Positions 44,741-53,455 of a stretch of DNA of 64,000 bases are shown piece by piece. The stretch is from Pollutibacter soli. GTDB lineage: Bacteria > Bacteroidota > Bacteroidia > Chitinophagales > Chitinophagaceae. Location of the stretch: assembly GCA_029269725.1 (NCBI GenBank), contig JARJHS010000008.1:1-64000 (forward strand). Reading direction: 5' to 3'. Each line of letters starts with the position of its first letter. Within the stretch, counting starts at the first letter, position 1. The position numbers and the translations under genes are program-made. The notes under the pieces were generated by a model that was not told the DNA's origin, did no database searches, and saw only the letters and a list, made by a program, of their open reading frames with translations.

Positions 44741-45739
44741 ATGAAAATGGAACAGAACAATTACTATGGTGCATTACAGAAACCACTCGATTCAGGATTC
44801 AATGCCAGGTCATCTACGGCCGATGTTATCAAAGGAATAGATCTCACAGGGAAAATTGCAATCGTTACCGGCGGCAATACTGGTATTGGGCTGGAAACTA
44901 CAAGGACACTTGCGGCTTCTGGAGCAACAGTGATTGTACCTGCGCGGGATACTGAAAAAGCGAAGAAGAACCTCTACGGCATTGATAATGTAGAAATCGG
45001 GTCGATGGATCTCATCAATCCGGATTCGGTAGATGCTTTCGCAGAAAAGTTATTGCCTCTGGAAGACCTTTTGCATATGCTCATTAACAACGCGGGCATA
45101 ATGTGGGTGCCATTGAGAAAAGATAATCGTGGAATCGAATCGCAACTGGCGACAAATTATTTAGCACAGTTCCAGCTGACTGCCAGACTTTGGCCTGCAC
45201 TTAAAAAAGCCAATGGAGCAAGAGTAGTGAACGTCTCATCGCAGGGGCATCAGTTTGCACCTTTCAATTTCGATGATCCGAATTTTCAGAATAGAGAATA
45301 CGAAACACTTCAAGCTTATGGTCAATCCAAGACAGCTGTCAATTTATTTTCCGTTGAGCTTGATAGCCGTGGGAAGAAATTCAATGTAAGAACTTACGCT
45401 GTTCATCCTGGTTCGATCGGCGGCACTGAGTTAGCAAGAGAAGCGTCGCTGGAACTATTTCAGCAGATGGGTTTTCTTGATGCTGACGGAAAATTGCGGG
45501 CCGAGGTGGCCGCATCATTGAAAACAGTTCCCCAGGGAGCTGCTACTACTGTCTGGTGTGCCACAAGTCCGCTTCTTAATAACATCGGCGGAGTGTATTG
45601 CGAAGATGGTGACATCGCTCCGATTGCCGCTGAAACTTCACCTTCTGTTGGGGTAAAACTCTATTCGCTTGATGAGTCCGATGCAAAACGCTTATGGAAT
45701 CTAAGTGAAGAAATGACGGGATTAAAATTCAGTATTTAA
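44741..45739 (+). CDS. SDR-family oxidoreductase
   Basis: Short-chain dehydrogenase of 332 residues. It has the Rossmann motif TGGNTGIGLETTRTL (glycine-rich), NNAGIMWVP, VVNVSSQGHQF with the catalytic Ser, and YGQSKTAVNLFSVEL with Tyr and Lys. It resembles retinol-dehydrogenase-like SDRs (longer than the classical 250 residues). I chose the ATG at 44741. It is followed by an AraC-type regulator on the same strand after 57 bases. Confidence 0.93.
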   Translation: MKMEQNNYYGALQKPLDSGFNARSSTADVIKGIDLTGKIAIVTGGNTGIGLETTRTLAASGATVIVPARDTEKAKKNLYGIDNVEIGSMDLINPDSVDAFAEKLLPLEDLLHMLINNAGIMWVPLRKDNRGIESQLATNYLAQFQLTARLWPALKKANGARVVNVSSQGHQFAPFNFDDPNFQNREYETLQAYGQSKTAVNLFSVELDSRGKKFNVRTYAVHPGSIGGTELAREASLELFQQMGFLDADGKLRAEVAASLKTVPQGAATTVWCATSPLLNNIGGVYCEDGDIAPIAAETSPSVGVKLYSLDESDAKRLWNLSEEMTGLKFSI

Positions 45740-45796
45740 TGTGTACTATTTTTGTAGAACTGATTCCTTTTGTATGATAGGAATGCAAAAAAATGA

Positions 45797-46564
45797 ATGA
45801 TGGAGTATAAGGCCAAATATATCACTGAGGATATTAAACTCTCCTGGTACGAGGATAAGTTTTTCAAATCGGATATCATGTTCGATCACCATATGCTGAT
45901 CTGGTTTATCTCTGGTGAAACTAAAATCGTTCAGGCGGACGCAACATATATTTTTAAGAAAGGTGATATTTTTTTGATCCCCAGAAATCAACTGGCGACA
46001 ATCATCAACTATCCGAAAGATGGTGAGCCTCATAAAACCGTGGTAATGCATTTATCGACTACGCGATTACGGGATTATTATTCGAAACTGAATGTAAAAC
46101 CAAAGCCATCGGCCTCACATAAAATATTAAGCTACAACAATCATCCCTTGCTGGAAAGTTGCCTCTCTTCTTTGATTCCATATTTTGAAATGAAGGATCT
46201 GCCCGGGGATATTGCGACATTGAAAATAACAGAGGCGTTAACAATTTTGAGAACGATCGATGAGAAAATCGACGACGTTCTGGCAAATTTTGAAGAGCCA
46301 GGAAAAATTGACCTGGCCAGTTATATGGAAAAGAATTTTATGTTCAACCTCCCCCTGGAAAAATTCGGCTATCTGACCGGAAGAAGTCTTACTACTTTTA
46401 AGCGTGATTTTAATAAAGCCTTTAATACAACTCCGCAACGTTGGCTTACACAAAAGCGACTTGAGCTTGCGCACTATCAATTCGTAGAAAAGAAAATGAA
46501 ACCCATCGATGTTTGTTACGAAGTGGGTTTTGAAAATTTATCGCATTTTTCATTTGCGTTTTAA
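45797..46564 (+). CDS. AraC-family transcriptional regulator with a premature stop in the last helix
   Basis: Regulator of 255 residues. An N-terminal cupin-like sensor domain (IFKKGDIFLIPRNQLATI) is followed by a two-helix-turn-helix AraC domain from about residue 165 (MFNLPLEKFGYLTGRSLTTFKRDFNKAFNTTPQRWL, FVEKKMKPIDVCYEVGFENLSHFSFAF). The gene ends TTT-TAA at 46562-46564, but the same frame continues as KQFGYSPSELVGR to a TGA at 46604, which is the normal AraC ending. So the stop is a one-base change (AAA to TAA) that removes 13 or so residues, including the Lys of the FKKxFGxSPSE motif. It may be inactive. It is paired with the upstream SDR gene. Confidence 0.85.
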   Translation: MMEYKAKYITEDIKLSWYEDKFFKSDIMFDHHMLIWFISGETKIVQADATYIFKKGDIFLIPRNQLATIINYPKDGEPHKTVVMHLSTTRLRDYYSKLNVKPKPSASHKILSYNNHPLLESCLSSLIPYFEMKDLPGDIATLKITEALTILRTIDEKIDDVLANFEEPGKIDLASYMEKNFMFNLPLEKFGYLTGRSLTTFKRDFNKAFNTTPQRWLTQKRLELAHYQFVEKKMKPIDVCYEVGFENLSHFSFAF

Positions 46565-46667
46565 AAACAGTTTGGTTATTCGCCGTCAGAATTGGTCGGG
46601 AGATGAATTGGCCGAATCATCCAATATGTATAATTTGGACGAATAAGCTCCATCTTCAAGTAATCGA

Positions 46668-47309
46668 ATGAACTTTATTCTGATTTTTTTCATTTTGGAT
46701 ATTCTGATTTCGATAAACCTTAGCGGACAAAAATTCAGACGTGTAGCTGTTACTGATTCAGGGGCAGGATCAAGAAGAATGTTAGAGGGTTATGTTGCGA
46801 AGTTTGACGAGTATTCTGCTGCAAGCTTCACGCTGTATGAGAATAACTATTTCAGTTTTGTTATTTCGATTCAGAATAACTTAAAAGTAAGTGATGGTGA
46901 ATATCGGTTTCACGGTGATACACTGGTTTTGAAATCTTACTATCCGGAGAAAAAGATGCCCATTAAACTAATGGTAAGGGAAAGGGAGATTGGAGATTCA
47001 AACATCAGAAATTTTGATATTATAGAAGATCTGGCGGGGCATCAGTATCCTAATTCGGCAATCAATATCAACCAGGATTCAGTTCAGTGCTTTTATGGAG
47101 ATATGGAATGTTTTGGGTCATCAATCAAATCCATTGACAGTATCAAAGTGGTTATTGGAACAGGAATTTCCTCTGGTTGGTTAAAGGTATCGCCTACAAA
47201 GAAAATCATGAGGATCCAGTTGCAGACGGAAATTCCGATGGATAGGTATTTCGCTATGCGTCTGCGTTTAGTCAGGAGGGAAGGCGGATTTGATGAAGTC
47301 TATGAATAA
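46668..47309 (+). CDS. Predicted exported protein of unknown function
   Basis: Protein of 213 residues with an N-terminal hydrophobic segment (about 3-19, cut possible near LSGQKF) and a beta-rich remainder (AKFDEYSAASFTLYENNYFSFVISI, VSDGEYRFHGDTLVLKSYYPE, GISSGWLKVSPTKKIMRIQL). I do not recognise a family. It lies alone, downstream of the AraC gene, and converges with a histidine kinase gene. Confidence 0.7.
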   Translation: MNFILIFFILDILISINLSGQKFRRVAVTDSGAGSRRMLEGYVAKFDEYSAASFTLYENNYFSFVISIQNNLKVSDGEYRFHGDTLVLKSYYPEKKMPIKLMVREREIGDSNIRNFDIIEDLAGHQYPNSAININQDSVQCFYGDMECFGSSIKSIDSIKVVIGTGISSGWLKVSPTKKIMRIQLQTEIPMDRYFAMRLRLVRREGGFDEVYE

Positions 47310-47364
47310 ATTTTCTATCGAAAGTAGAGCATCAGGTAAAAATCGGCCCTGCAACAATTTAATT

Positions 47365-48618
47365 TTATTTTCTATTGATCCGGAGCGTGACCTGCCCGTC
47401 TTCATGTTCATAGGTTATCTCCAGTCCGTTTGTATCTGCAATCTTTTTCACAATCGCCAAACCAAGTCCGTTTGAACCCGACTCAGCGCTCGTTGCTGCA
47501 AATCGTTTGAAAAGTTTTTCCGGGGCAATAGGTGCAGCATGCGTAGTATTACTGATGCTGTAGCTATTACCATTAACCGAAATATCAATCCTTCCACCTG
47601 AATAATTGTGCCTGATGGCATTTCCCAGGAGATTTGAGATTAACGTGTCGGCGAGTAGCGGATGCAGCTGCACGCGAAATTCATTTGCGTAATCTGTTGT
47701 TATATTGAGCTGTTTGTCATGAATAAGTTCCGATAACAAGCCAATGTATTTTTTAGTCACTTCATTCAGATTGAGCTCTTGATTGGCGGGATATTGCTGG
47801 TTTTCGATTTTTGCGAGCAGCAGCAATTCCTGGTTGAGCTTGGAAAGCCGAGACAAAGCATCTGAAGCTTCCAGTATCGACTGTACATCTTCGCCCTGGA
47901 GATGTTCACTTTGAAGCAGAAGTTCAAGCTTACTCTTTGCAGCACTCAAAGGCGTCTGCATTTCATGCGCTGCATTTTCAGTAAATTCTTTCATATTGAC
48001 AAAATCTGCCTGGATTTTAGCCGTCATGGAATTGAGTGAAGCATTAAGTTCATTGAATTCTGTTGTTCCGGTTTCTTTTTCAAATACCGTATTCTGTATG
48101 GTTTGTAAATCTGCCTGCCGGACTTTGTTAAGAGATCGATAAAATGGATTCCAAAGGTTTTTACTGATTAACCAGGTATACAAAAATGTTGCAAGCAGAA
48201 GTCCTGCGAAAACCAGCAGGATGATTCTTGTTGTGTATGCAATCAGCGCAGCTTTTTGTTCCTGGGATTTTCGAAGAATGATCTGGTACGAAACGCCGTA
48301 AACAGATACGACCTGGGTCAGCTGACGATAGGTGATTTTTCCCGGTCCGTCATTTATGTCTGCAATGGCAGGAAACTTTTCACCAGAAACTTCAACAGGA
48401 TAAATAGAAACATCCGGCGCCCGCAATACAACGGTAACACCGCGGGACATTTCATTCTGGAGATATTTAATCCATACCACTTCTTCCTGCAATAATTCCT
48501 GGTCGCTTTTGCGATTCAGTTCCCAGCTGAACCTCGAGAACAAATAGTATCCTGCAATGATCAGCAATACTGTCATCGCGGTAAGAAAATATAATGTTGT
48601 TTTTGTAAGAAGCCTCAT
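47365..48618 (-). CDS. Two-component sensor histidine kinase (EnvZ/BaeS class)
   Basis: Membrane kinase of 417 residues. Two transmembrane segments (about 9-28 and 128-150) flank a periplasmic sensor domain of about 100 residues. A HAMP-like linker precedes the dimerisation box FTENAAHEMQTPLSAAKSKLELLL (with the phospho-His), then the ATPase domain with N-box LISNLLGNAIRHNYSGG and G-box GSNGLGLAIVKKIAD. It is paired with the OmpR-type regulator encoded upstream, about 270 bp away on the same strand. HtrA lies just beyond, which suggests envelope stress, but no target was identified. A TAACTTTG box (48627-48634) ends 8 bases before the start. Confidence 0.93.
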   Translation of the reverse strand: MRLLTKTTLYFLTAMTVLLIIAGYYLFSRFSWELNRKSDQELLQEEVVWIKYLQNEMSRGVTVVLRAPDVSIYPVEVSGEKFPAIADINDGPGKITYRQLTQVVSVYGVSYQIILRKSQEQKAALIAYTTRIILLVFAGLLLATFLYTWLISKNLWNPFYRSLNKVRQADLQTIQNTVFEKETGTTEFNELNASLNSMTAKIQADFVNMKEFTENAAHEMQTPLSAAKSKLELLLQSEHLQGEDVQSILEASDALSRLSKLNQELLLLAKIENQQYPANQELNLNEVTKKYIGLLSELIHDKQLNITTDYANEFRVQLHPLLADTLISNLLGNAIRHNYSGGRIDISVNGNSYSISNTTHAAPIAPEKLFKRFAATSAESGSNGLGLAIVKKIADTNGLEITYEHEDGQVTLRINRK

Positions 48619-48626
48619 GCAGGTCT

Positions 48627-48634
48627 CAAAGTTA
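48627..48634 (-). promoter_or_regulatory. TAnnTTTG promoter box of the histidine kinase gene
   Basis: TAACTTTG on the minus strand (48634 to 48627) ends 8 bases before the start codon, predicting a message with almost no leader. No -33 TTG at the usual distance. Confidence 0.4.
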
Positions 48635-48734
48635 TAGGTATTAAGTTGCTAAGTTGTAAGTAAACGCTCGGTTGTTACTCTGTGAAACACTCTCTTGTTC
48701 CTCTGTGTTTTGATGTTCCCGTTTTGCATACAAC

Positions 48735-48769
48735 TCTTTGTCTTTCCTTTGCGGGCTGTTTCTTTGCGC
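48735..48769. repeat. Left copy of a 35 bp inverted repeat flanking the response-regulator gene
   Basis: This copy starts TCTTTGTCTTTCCTTTGCGG; its reverse complement is found at 49706-49740, matching in 33 of 35 bases. The response-regulator gene lies between the two. Confidence 0.8.
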
Positions 48770-48890
48770 ACCCGGCGGTTTGACTTTTAATTGCGGCTCA
48801 GAACATCAAACCGCAAAGCAAACAGCCAGGTATTTCGCAAAGGAGCAGCCAGGGACTTACCTAAAGCCTAACAACCCACTACCTGAATCA

Positions 48891-49568
48891 TTAGCTATCT
48901 GTAAATCGGTATCCTGATCCATACACCGTCTTAATATAGTCGCCACTCCCCGCATCTACCAGTTTCTTTCTCAGGTTACGGATATGCGTATAGATAAAAT
49001 CATAGTTGTCGAGAAACTCATAATCATCGCCCCATACATGAGCTGCAATGGCATTTTTTGTTAATGCCCTTCGTTGGTTCACGATAAAATATTCAAGCAA
49101 TCGGTATTCTTTTTCCGTAAGATCAATTGCTTTATCATTGACCAGTACCAGTTGTGCATCTGCATTGAGTTTGATCTCGTGAAATATTATTATTTTATTT
49201 CCTCCAAAAGATCTGCGCCTCAATACTGCATTGACCCTTGCATTTAGTTCTGATAAGTGAAATGGTTTGGTGATATAATCATCCGAACCTGATTCAAGAC
49301 CAGCGAGTTTATCATCAAGGGAATTTTTTGCAGAGATAATGATGATCCCAGCTTCTGACTCAAGATCTTTTAGTTCTTTCACAATATCCAATCCGCTGCC
49401 ATAAGGTAAGCCGATATCAACAACAATGCAGTCGTAACTGAATTGCTGAATCTTTTCTTTCCCTGTAAGAAAATTCTCGGCTGTTTCGCAGACATGCCCC
49501 TGGTACTCCAGGTATTTCTGGATGGATTCTCTTAATGCCTTTTCATCTTCGATGATGAGGATCTTCAT
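48891..49568 (-). CDS. OmpR/PhoB-family response regulator
   Basis: Regulator of 225 residues. The receiver domain has D9 of the acidic pair, phospho-acceptor D51 (CIVVDIGLPYGSG), S79 and K101 (YITKPFHLSE). The C-terminal winged-helix domain (about 130-225) has DLTEKEYRLLEYFIVNQRRALTKN and the recognition-helix region FIYTHIRNLRKKLVDAGSGDYIKTVYGSGYRF. It acts with the histidine kinase encoded downstream on the same strand. The gene is bracketed by a 35 bp inverted repeat (48735-48769 and 49706-49740), an odd feature. Confidence 0.95.
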   Translation of the reverse strand: MKILIIEDEKALRESIQKYLEYQGHVCETAENFLTGKEKIQQFSYDCIVVDIGLPYGSGLDIVKELKDLESEAGIIIISAKNSLDDKLAGLESGSDDYITKPFHLSELNARVNAVLRRRSFGGNKIIIFHEIKLNADAQLVLVNDKAIDLTEKEYRLLEYFIVNQRRALTKNAIAAHVWGDDYEFLDNYDFIYTHIRNLRKKLVDAGSGDYIKTVYGSGYRFTDS

Positions 49569-49573
49569 GAAAG

Positions 49574-49581
49574 CAAACTTA
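49574..49581 (-). promoter_or_regulatory. TAnnTTTG promoter box of the response-regulator gene
   Basis: TAAGTTTG on the minus strand ends 5 bases before the ATG, so transcription could begin at or next to the start codon. No -33 TTG is seen at 18 bp. Confidence 0.4.
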
Positions 49582-49705
49582 TTAAAAGTTGTAAGTTATA
49601 GGATATTAAGTTGTAAGTAAGATGCTATCCTGGCTGTTACTTTGCGTGTAACCCCGGCTGTTCGCTTTGCGGTTTGTGTTTTAAATAAAAGTCAAACCGC
49701 AAAAA

Positions 49706-49740
49706 GCGCGAAGAAACAGCCCGCAAAGGAAATACAAAGA
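49706..49740. repeat. Right copy of the 35 bp inverted repeat flanking the response-regulator gene
   Basis: Starts GCGCGAAGAAACAGCCCGCA; reverse complement of 48735-48769 with two mismatches. Confidence 0.8.
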
Positions 49741-49859
49741 TTAAGTAAATAAGAAATTCTCCATGTGCCCTATGTTCCTTTGTGGTTCAGATTTTTGTCT
49801 GCACCAAAGGATCACAGAAAACAAAGAATCTCTGCGACGCGACGATCAACGTTCAACGT

Positions 49860-49884
49860 AAAAAACCCGCCACGAGGGCGGGTT
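49860..49884 (-). terminator. Rho-independent terminator after the HtrA gene
   Basis: On the minus strand, AACCCGCC and GGCGGGTT (49864-49871 and 49877-49884) pair perfectly around a 5-base loop and are followed by a T-run. It ends about 30 bases after the HtrA stop codon. Confidence 0.9.
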
Positions 49885-49912
49885 AACTTCAAGATCAGAG
49901 CACAAACTATAT

Positions 49913-51400
49913 TTATCCATTAAGATCGTTGAGTGCGTATTGATATTCTTCTTTCGGATCAGAAGGATACACACCTGTGATAACTGCACTGTTTCCTCCC
50001 TTTTTCAATGCTTCTTTCAGCTGATCGATGCTGGCAACATTGTTACCATTCACTTTGGTGATAATGAATCCATCGCGCATACGGGTTTGCTCTGAAAGAA
50101 CACCGTCGCCCAATTGTTTCACAATAACACCTGATGGAATATTCAGTTTTGAAGCCTGCTCAGGGGAAAGGTTTTCAAGGTTTGCACCAAGTTCTTCAAC
50201 CACCTGGCTTTTTACGCTGGCATATTCACCTGACGCGCCTTTCAGTGTAGCCGTCACCGTTTTCTCATTTCCATTGTGAGTAAAACTAATAGCGATTTTT
50301 TCACCAGGCTGCATAGAACCGATCTTACCCATCAGTTCAGTACCGCTGTTTATTTCAACACCGTTGAGTTTGGTAATGAAGTCACCTTTCTCAACACCAG
50401 CTTCTGCAGCAGTACTTCCCTTTGCAACTTCAAGCACATATACACCATTGCCTTCTTTGATATTATTTTTCGCACGCTCTTCAGCACTCATCTGATCGTT
50501 AGGGAACATGATACCGAGATAAGCTCTTTTTGCAGATCCGTATTTTACTATATCGTTTGCTACCCTGCGAACCAGGTTAGAAGGGATCGCGTATCCGTAA
50601 CCGGCATATGAACCTGTTGGGGAGGCAATCGCACTGTTGATACCAATCAGGTCGCCTTCCGTATTTACGAGCGCTCCGCCACTGTTTCCAGGATTGATCG
50701 CAGCATCGGTCTGAATAAATGATTCGATGGCTGAACTGCTGTTACGGCTGTTGATGCCGATATTTCTCGCTTTCGCACTCACGATACCTGAAGTAACCGT
50801 TGTTTCCAGGTTGAGAGGATAGCCTATCGCGAGCACCCACTGACCGAGATGCACATCATCAGAATTAGTGAAATTGATTACAGGAAAATCCTTTCCTTCA
50901 ATCTTCACCACTGCGAGGTCGGTACTGGGGTCAGTACCAATAACTTTAGCCTTGAAATCGGTTTTGTTGTTTAATGTCACGATTACTTCGGTAGCTCCAT
51001 CAACCACGTGGTTATTGGTGATGATATAGCCGTCCTTTGAAATCAGTACTCCGGATCCTGAACCCCGCTGCGGCGCAGGCTCCTGACCGTTTTCGCCAAA
51101 ACCAGGTCCGAAGAATTCACGAAACTCTTTTGGCAGCTGCGACATTCTCGCTGATTGTTTTGCTTTCATCGTTGTTTTGATGTGTACTACCGCAGGACTA
51201 GCCTTCGTAGCGGCTTTTTCAAAATCAACCATAGCAACAGCGCCTGGTGTTTCAGAGTACTTAACATTTTCAAAAATTGCCTTCGCTGGTTCAGCGGTTG
51301 GAATTAATTCTCTGCCCTCATATTTATTGTAAGCCCAAAGACTTCCGGCGGCAATCGCACCGGATACAAGGGTCGTGGTTAAAATGTTTTTTAATGCCAT
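49913..51400 (-). CDS. Do-family serine protease (DegP/HtrA)
   Basis: Periplasmic chaperone-protease of 495 residues. An N-terminal hydrophobic anchor (about 5-23) precedes a trypsin-like domain with the triad H131 (NNHVVDG), D161 (STDLAVV) and S240 (NPGNSGGAL). Two PDZ domains follow (about 290-385 and 410-480, containing YLGIMFPND and LNIPSGVIVKQLGDG). It degrades or refolds damaged envelope proteins. The single-gene transcript is defined by a strong terminator. The two-component genes further along the strand may respond to the same stress, though this is inference. Confidence 0.96.
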   Translation of the reverse strand: MALKNILTTTLVSGAIAAGSLWAYNKYEGRELIPTAEPAKAIFENVKYSETPGAVAMVDFEKAATKASPAVVHIKTTMKAKQSARMSQLPKEFREFFGPGFGENGQEPAPQRGSGSGVLISKDGYIITNNHVVDGATEVIVTLNNKTDFKAKVIGTDPSTDLAVVKIEGKDFPVINFTNSDDVHLGQWVLAIGYPLNLETTVTSGIVSAKARNIGINSRNSSSAIESFIQTDAAINPGNSGGALVNTEGDLIGINSAIASPTGSYAGYGYAIPSNLVRRVANDIVKYGSAKRAYLGIMFPNDQMSAEERAKNNIKEGNGVYVLEVAKGSTAAEAGVEKGDFITKLNGVEINSGTELMGKIGSMQPGEKIAISFTHNGNEKTVTATLKGASGEYASVKSQVVEELGANLENLSPEQASKLNIPSGVIVKQLGDGVLSEQTRMRDGFIITKVNGNNVASIDQLKEALKKGGNSAVITGVYPSDPKEEYQYALNDLNG

Positions 51401-51922
51401 GTCTTTAATTTTTAGTTTGTTCAGAAACCAAAAATCATATGGAGATCTAAAGAGATTCTGAAGATTTGGGTTAAGGAGAAGTTAATAAGAAGTAAGAGGT
51501 AAGAAGTAAGTGGTGAGGTAAGAGTTGGCAACTGCAACCAGGGATATGCAACATCTGCTGGAAATTGTTGCTTTCTTCAATAGAGATCAAGAGGGTGGCA
51601 GGAGTAGGACCTATGAGGTGAATCTGAATTGACCGTTTAGTGTCGAAAATTGCGCCCTTTTCGAACCTGTAGTTAAACCTGATGTCGAAGTAATCACAGT
51701 ATTTGCGATTTAATTTCGAAAAGATGTTACAAATCCGCTATGAAATATGTATGATGACGATTTGATCGACCTGAATAAAATTCTATGTCGAAAATTGATA
51801 AAATTTGACATGATAGCAGACGCAGTGATTTTCACCACACAAAAAATAGGAAGGGCAACTTTTTATATTAATTCAGGATTAATTTTATCTGCCAGTGAAT
51901 AGCTTCAGATTTCAAATAGCTC
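51401..51922. other. Intergenic region upstream of the HtrA gene, mostly no gene
   Basis: 522 bp. Next to the HtrA start lies a GTAAGAGGTAAGAAGTAAG word tract (about 51484-51528). A 51-residue open frame at 51747-51902 (starts MYDDDLIDLNKILC, ends YINSGLILSASE) could be a remnant, but I see no family match. Otherwise no gene or hairpin is supported. Confidence 0.5.
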
Positions 51923-53455
51923 TCACTTCTTCAATCCAAAACTGCTTTCCATCTTAGGATCACCTTTTCCATCATATACAGCCACTTTCGGATAAGGATA
52001 AACCGGTCGGGTCATTACAGTTTTGCCTTTTTCTTTTTTGGAGAAGATTACCCGCTCGGGAGCATTTCCTTTTTCCACCCAATCAGTGATCAGTTTAACA
52101 TAATCAACATCATCCGCGCCCGGCCCGCCATCGCAATGTAAAACGCCAGGCAAAAGAAAAAGCCGCATGAATGATTGCAGATCGGCGTTCTTTTTTAAAG
52201 CTTCATCATAATGTGCAATAGTTGCGTAAGCAGACAATGCCGGATCATTCCAGCCGTGATATAAAATCAATTTTCCTTTTGATTTTTCGAAAGCAGAATA
52301 ATCTGTGTTAGTAGCGTCGAGAAAGGAAGATGCAAAAGCAGTCTTCGTAAAGAAATCATCAAAGTGATATGTCTGATAATCCCATTTTGGGTCACTATAG
52401 ATAAGATATTTGTAAATATTAGTAGCGAAATAATGCCAAAGGCTTGGTTTCAGATAAGGGCTTGTGCCTGCGATCCAGAGATCGATTCCTGTAGGTTCAG
52501 CTTCAATGCCATGAGGAAATCCCGGGTGAACGAGTTTCCCGTCTATTGTCAAAGGATCGAAAATAGTTTTGAGTGCTGTAAGCTGCGCTTTGGTAACACA
52601 ATCTTTTCCTGCAGAGTCGCCTGGGCAAACCGGCAGTTTACCGAGATCAATTTTGCAATTGTTGGGCTCGTTAAGGATGCAATCATTTAAACCATCTGCA
52701 AGATCACATTCCTTGCATACGAACTCCTGTACCAGTTTCAGATTATCGTTTGTGATAACCGGATTGAGTTTTTTTGAATCAGGATAATTTTTTTGCAGCG
52801 TCTCAATACCTTTTGCTGCAATGGCGGGCCAGTTGTATGCAGGAGCACCGGCAACAATTCCATCGTAGTCGTCAGGATAACGTTGTGCTTCCATCAGCGC
52901 CTGGCCACCACCCCTTGAACATCCGAGAAAATAACTGTATGATGCAGGAGCGCAATACGCAGCGCGAATCAGTGCTTTGGACACTACTGTTGTTCGATGT
53001 ACCGCAAGATGACCAAAATTCACCTGACGTTCCATATTATTATAGGCCCATGCTGCGCCGTCATTGTTATCAACATGACCCGTGTTTGTGGCAGCTACAG
53101 CATAACCGCTGCTGATATAGGGGAGAAGAAAATTCTGAAATGCGCCTGCGAAGCCGCCGTTCCCACTCATCAGGAATCTGCCGTTCCAGTTTTGCGGTAG
53201 ATAGAGTTCAAATGCAATCTCTTTTCCAATGATTCCCTGCAGCCGGCAGAATGGTTTGTTGATAATGATCTCCGGCCGGAACTGAGTTGCCTTGATTGTG
53301 TCCTTTAGATATGATTCTGTTTTATTGATGACAACATCCGGAAGATCGAGTGTTTTGAAAGATTCGCAAGGCTTGCAGGTTTTGGTGATTTTGTTTTGAC
53401 CGAGGGCCGTTGCCGTTAGAGCCAGGCAAAGCACGACTGCAATGGAAAATTTCAT
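51923..53455 (-). CDS. Tannase/feruloyl esterase family protein
   Basis: Secreted alpha/beta hydrolase of 510 residues. A signal peptide (MKFSIAVVLCLALTATALGQ) precedes a tannase-type domain. The family's CS-D-HC motif is complete: C179 and S180 in YFLGCSRGGGQ, D404 in LYHGWNDPALSA, H440 and C441 in LPGVLHCDGGPG; the two cysteines would form a disulfide joining Ser and His regions. A lid with several cysteines (about 247-286) is a typical insert. It cleaves phenolic esters such as gallate or ferulate. It is separate from, but could complement, the esterase cluster at 30-35 kb. It is transcribed alone. Confidence 0.93.
   Translation of the reverse strand: MKFSIAVVLCLALTATALGQNKITKTCKPCESFKTLDLPDVVINKTESYLKDTIKATQFRPEIIINKPFCRLQGIIGKEIAFELYLPQNWNGRFLMSGNGGFAGAFQNFLLPYISSGYAVAATNTGHVDNNDGAAWAYNNMERQVNFGHLAVHRTTVVSKALIRAAYCAPASYSYFLGCSRGGGQALMEAQRYPDDYDGIVAGAPAYNWPAIAAKGIETLQKNYPDSKKLNPVITNDNLKLVQEFVCKECDLADGLNDCILNEPNNCKIDLGKLPVCPGDSAGKDCVTKAQLTALKTIFDPLTIDGKLVHPGFPHGIEAEPTGIDLWIAGTSPYLKPSLWHYFATNIYKYLIYSDPKWDYQTYHFDDFFTKTAFASSFLDATNTDYSAFEKSKGKLILYHGWNDPALSAYATIAHYDEALKKNADLQSFMRLFLLPGVLHCDGGPGADDVDYVKLITDWVEKGNAPERVIFSKKEKGKTVMTRPVYPYPKVAVYDGKGDPKMESSFGLKK

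Larger units (their letters stand above)
48619..48890. repeat. Repeat-rich gap between kinase and regulator
   Basis: No gene is supported. It contains AAGTTGCTAAGTTGTAAGTAA words (about 48643-48663) and one member of an inverted pair at 48735-48769. Confidence 0.6.
49569..49912. other. Repeat-rich intergenic region between HtrA gene and response regulator
   Basis: No gene is supported in this 344 bp gap. It carries AAGTTGTAAGTTATAGG words (about 49586-49617), an inverted CTTTGCGGTTTG / CAAACCGCAAAAAG pair (about 49668-49705), the right copy of the 35 bp inverted repeat, a drifted form of the 23.4 kb palindrome (about 49755-49800), a short ACGTT tract (49843-49860) and the HtrA terminator. 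Confidence 0.7.

Noticed and set aside
51747-51902. 51-residue open frame, starting MYDDDLIDLNKILC
   Set aside because: Protein-like in parts, but no family, and upstream sequence is not coding; kept only as a note in the intergenic entry.
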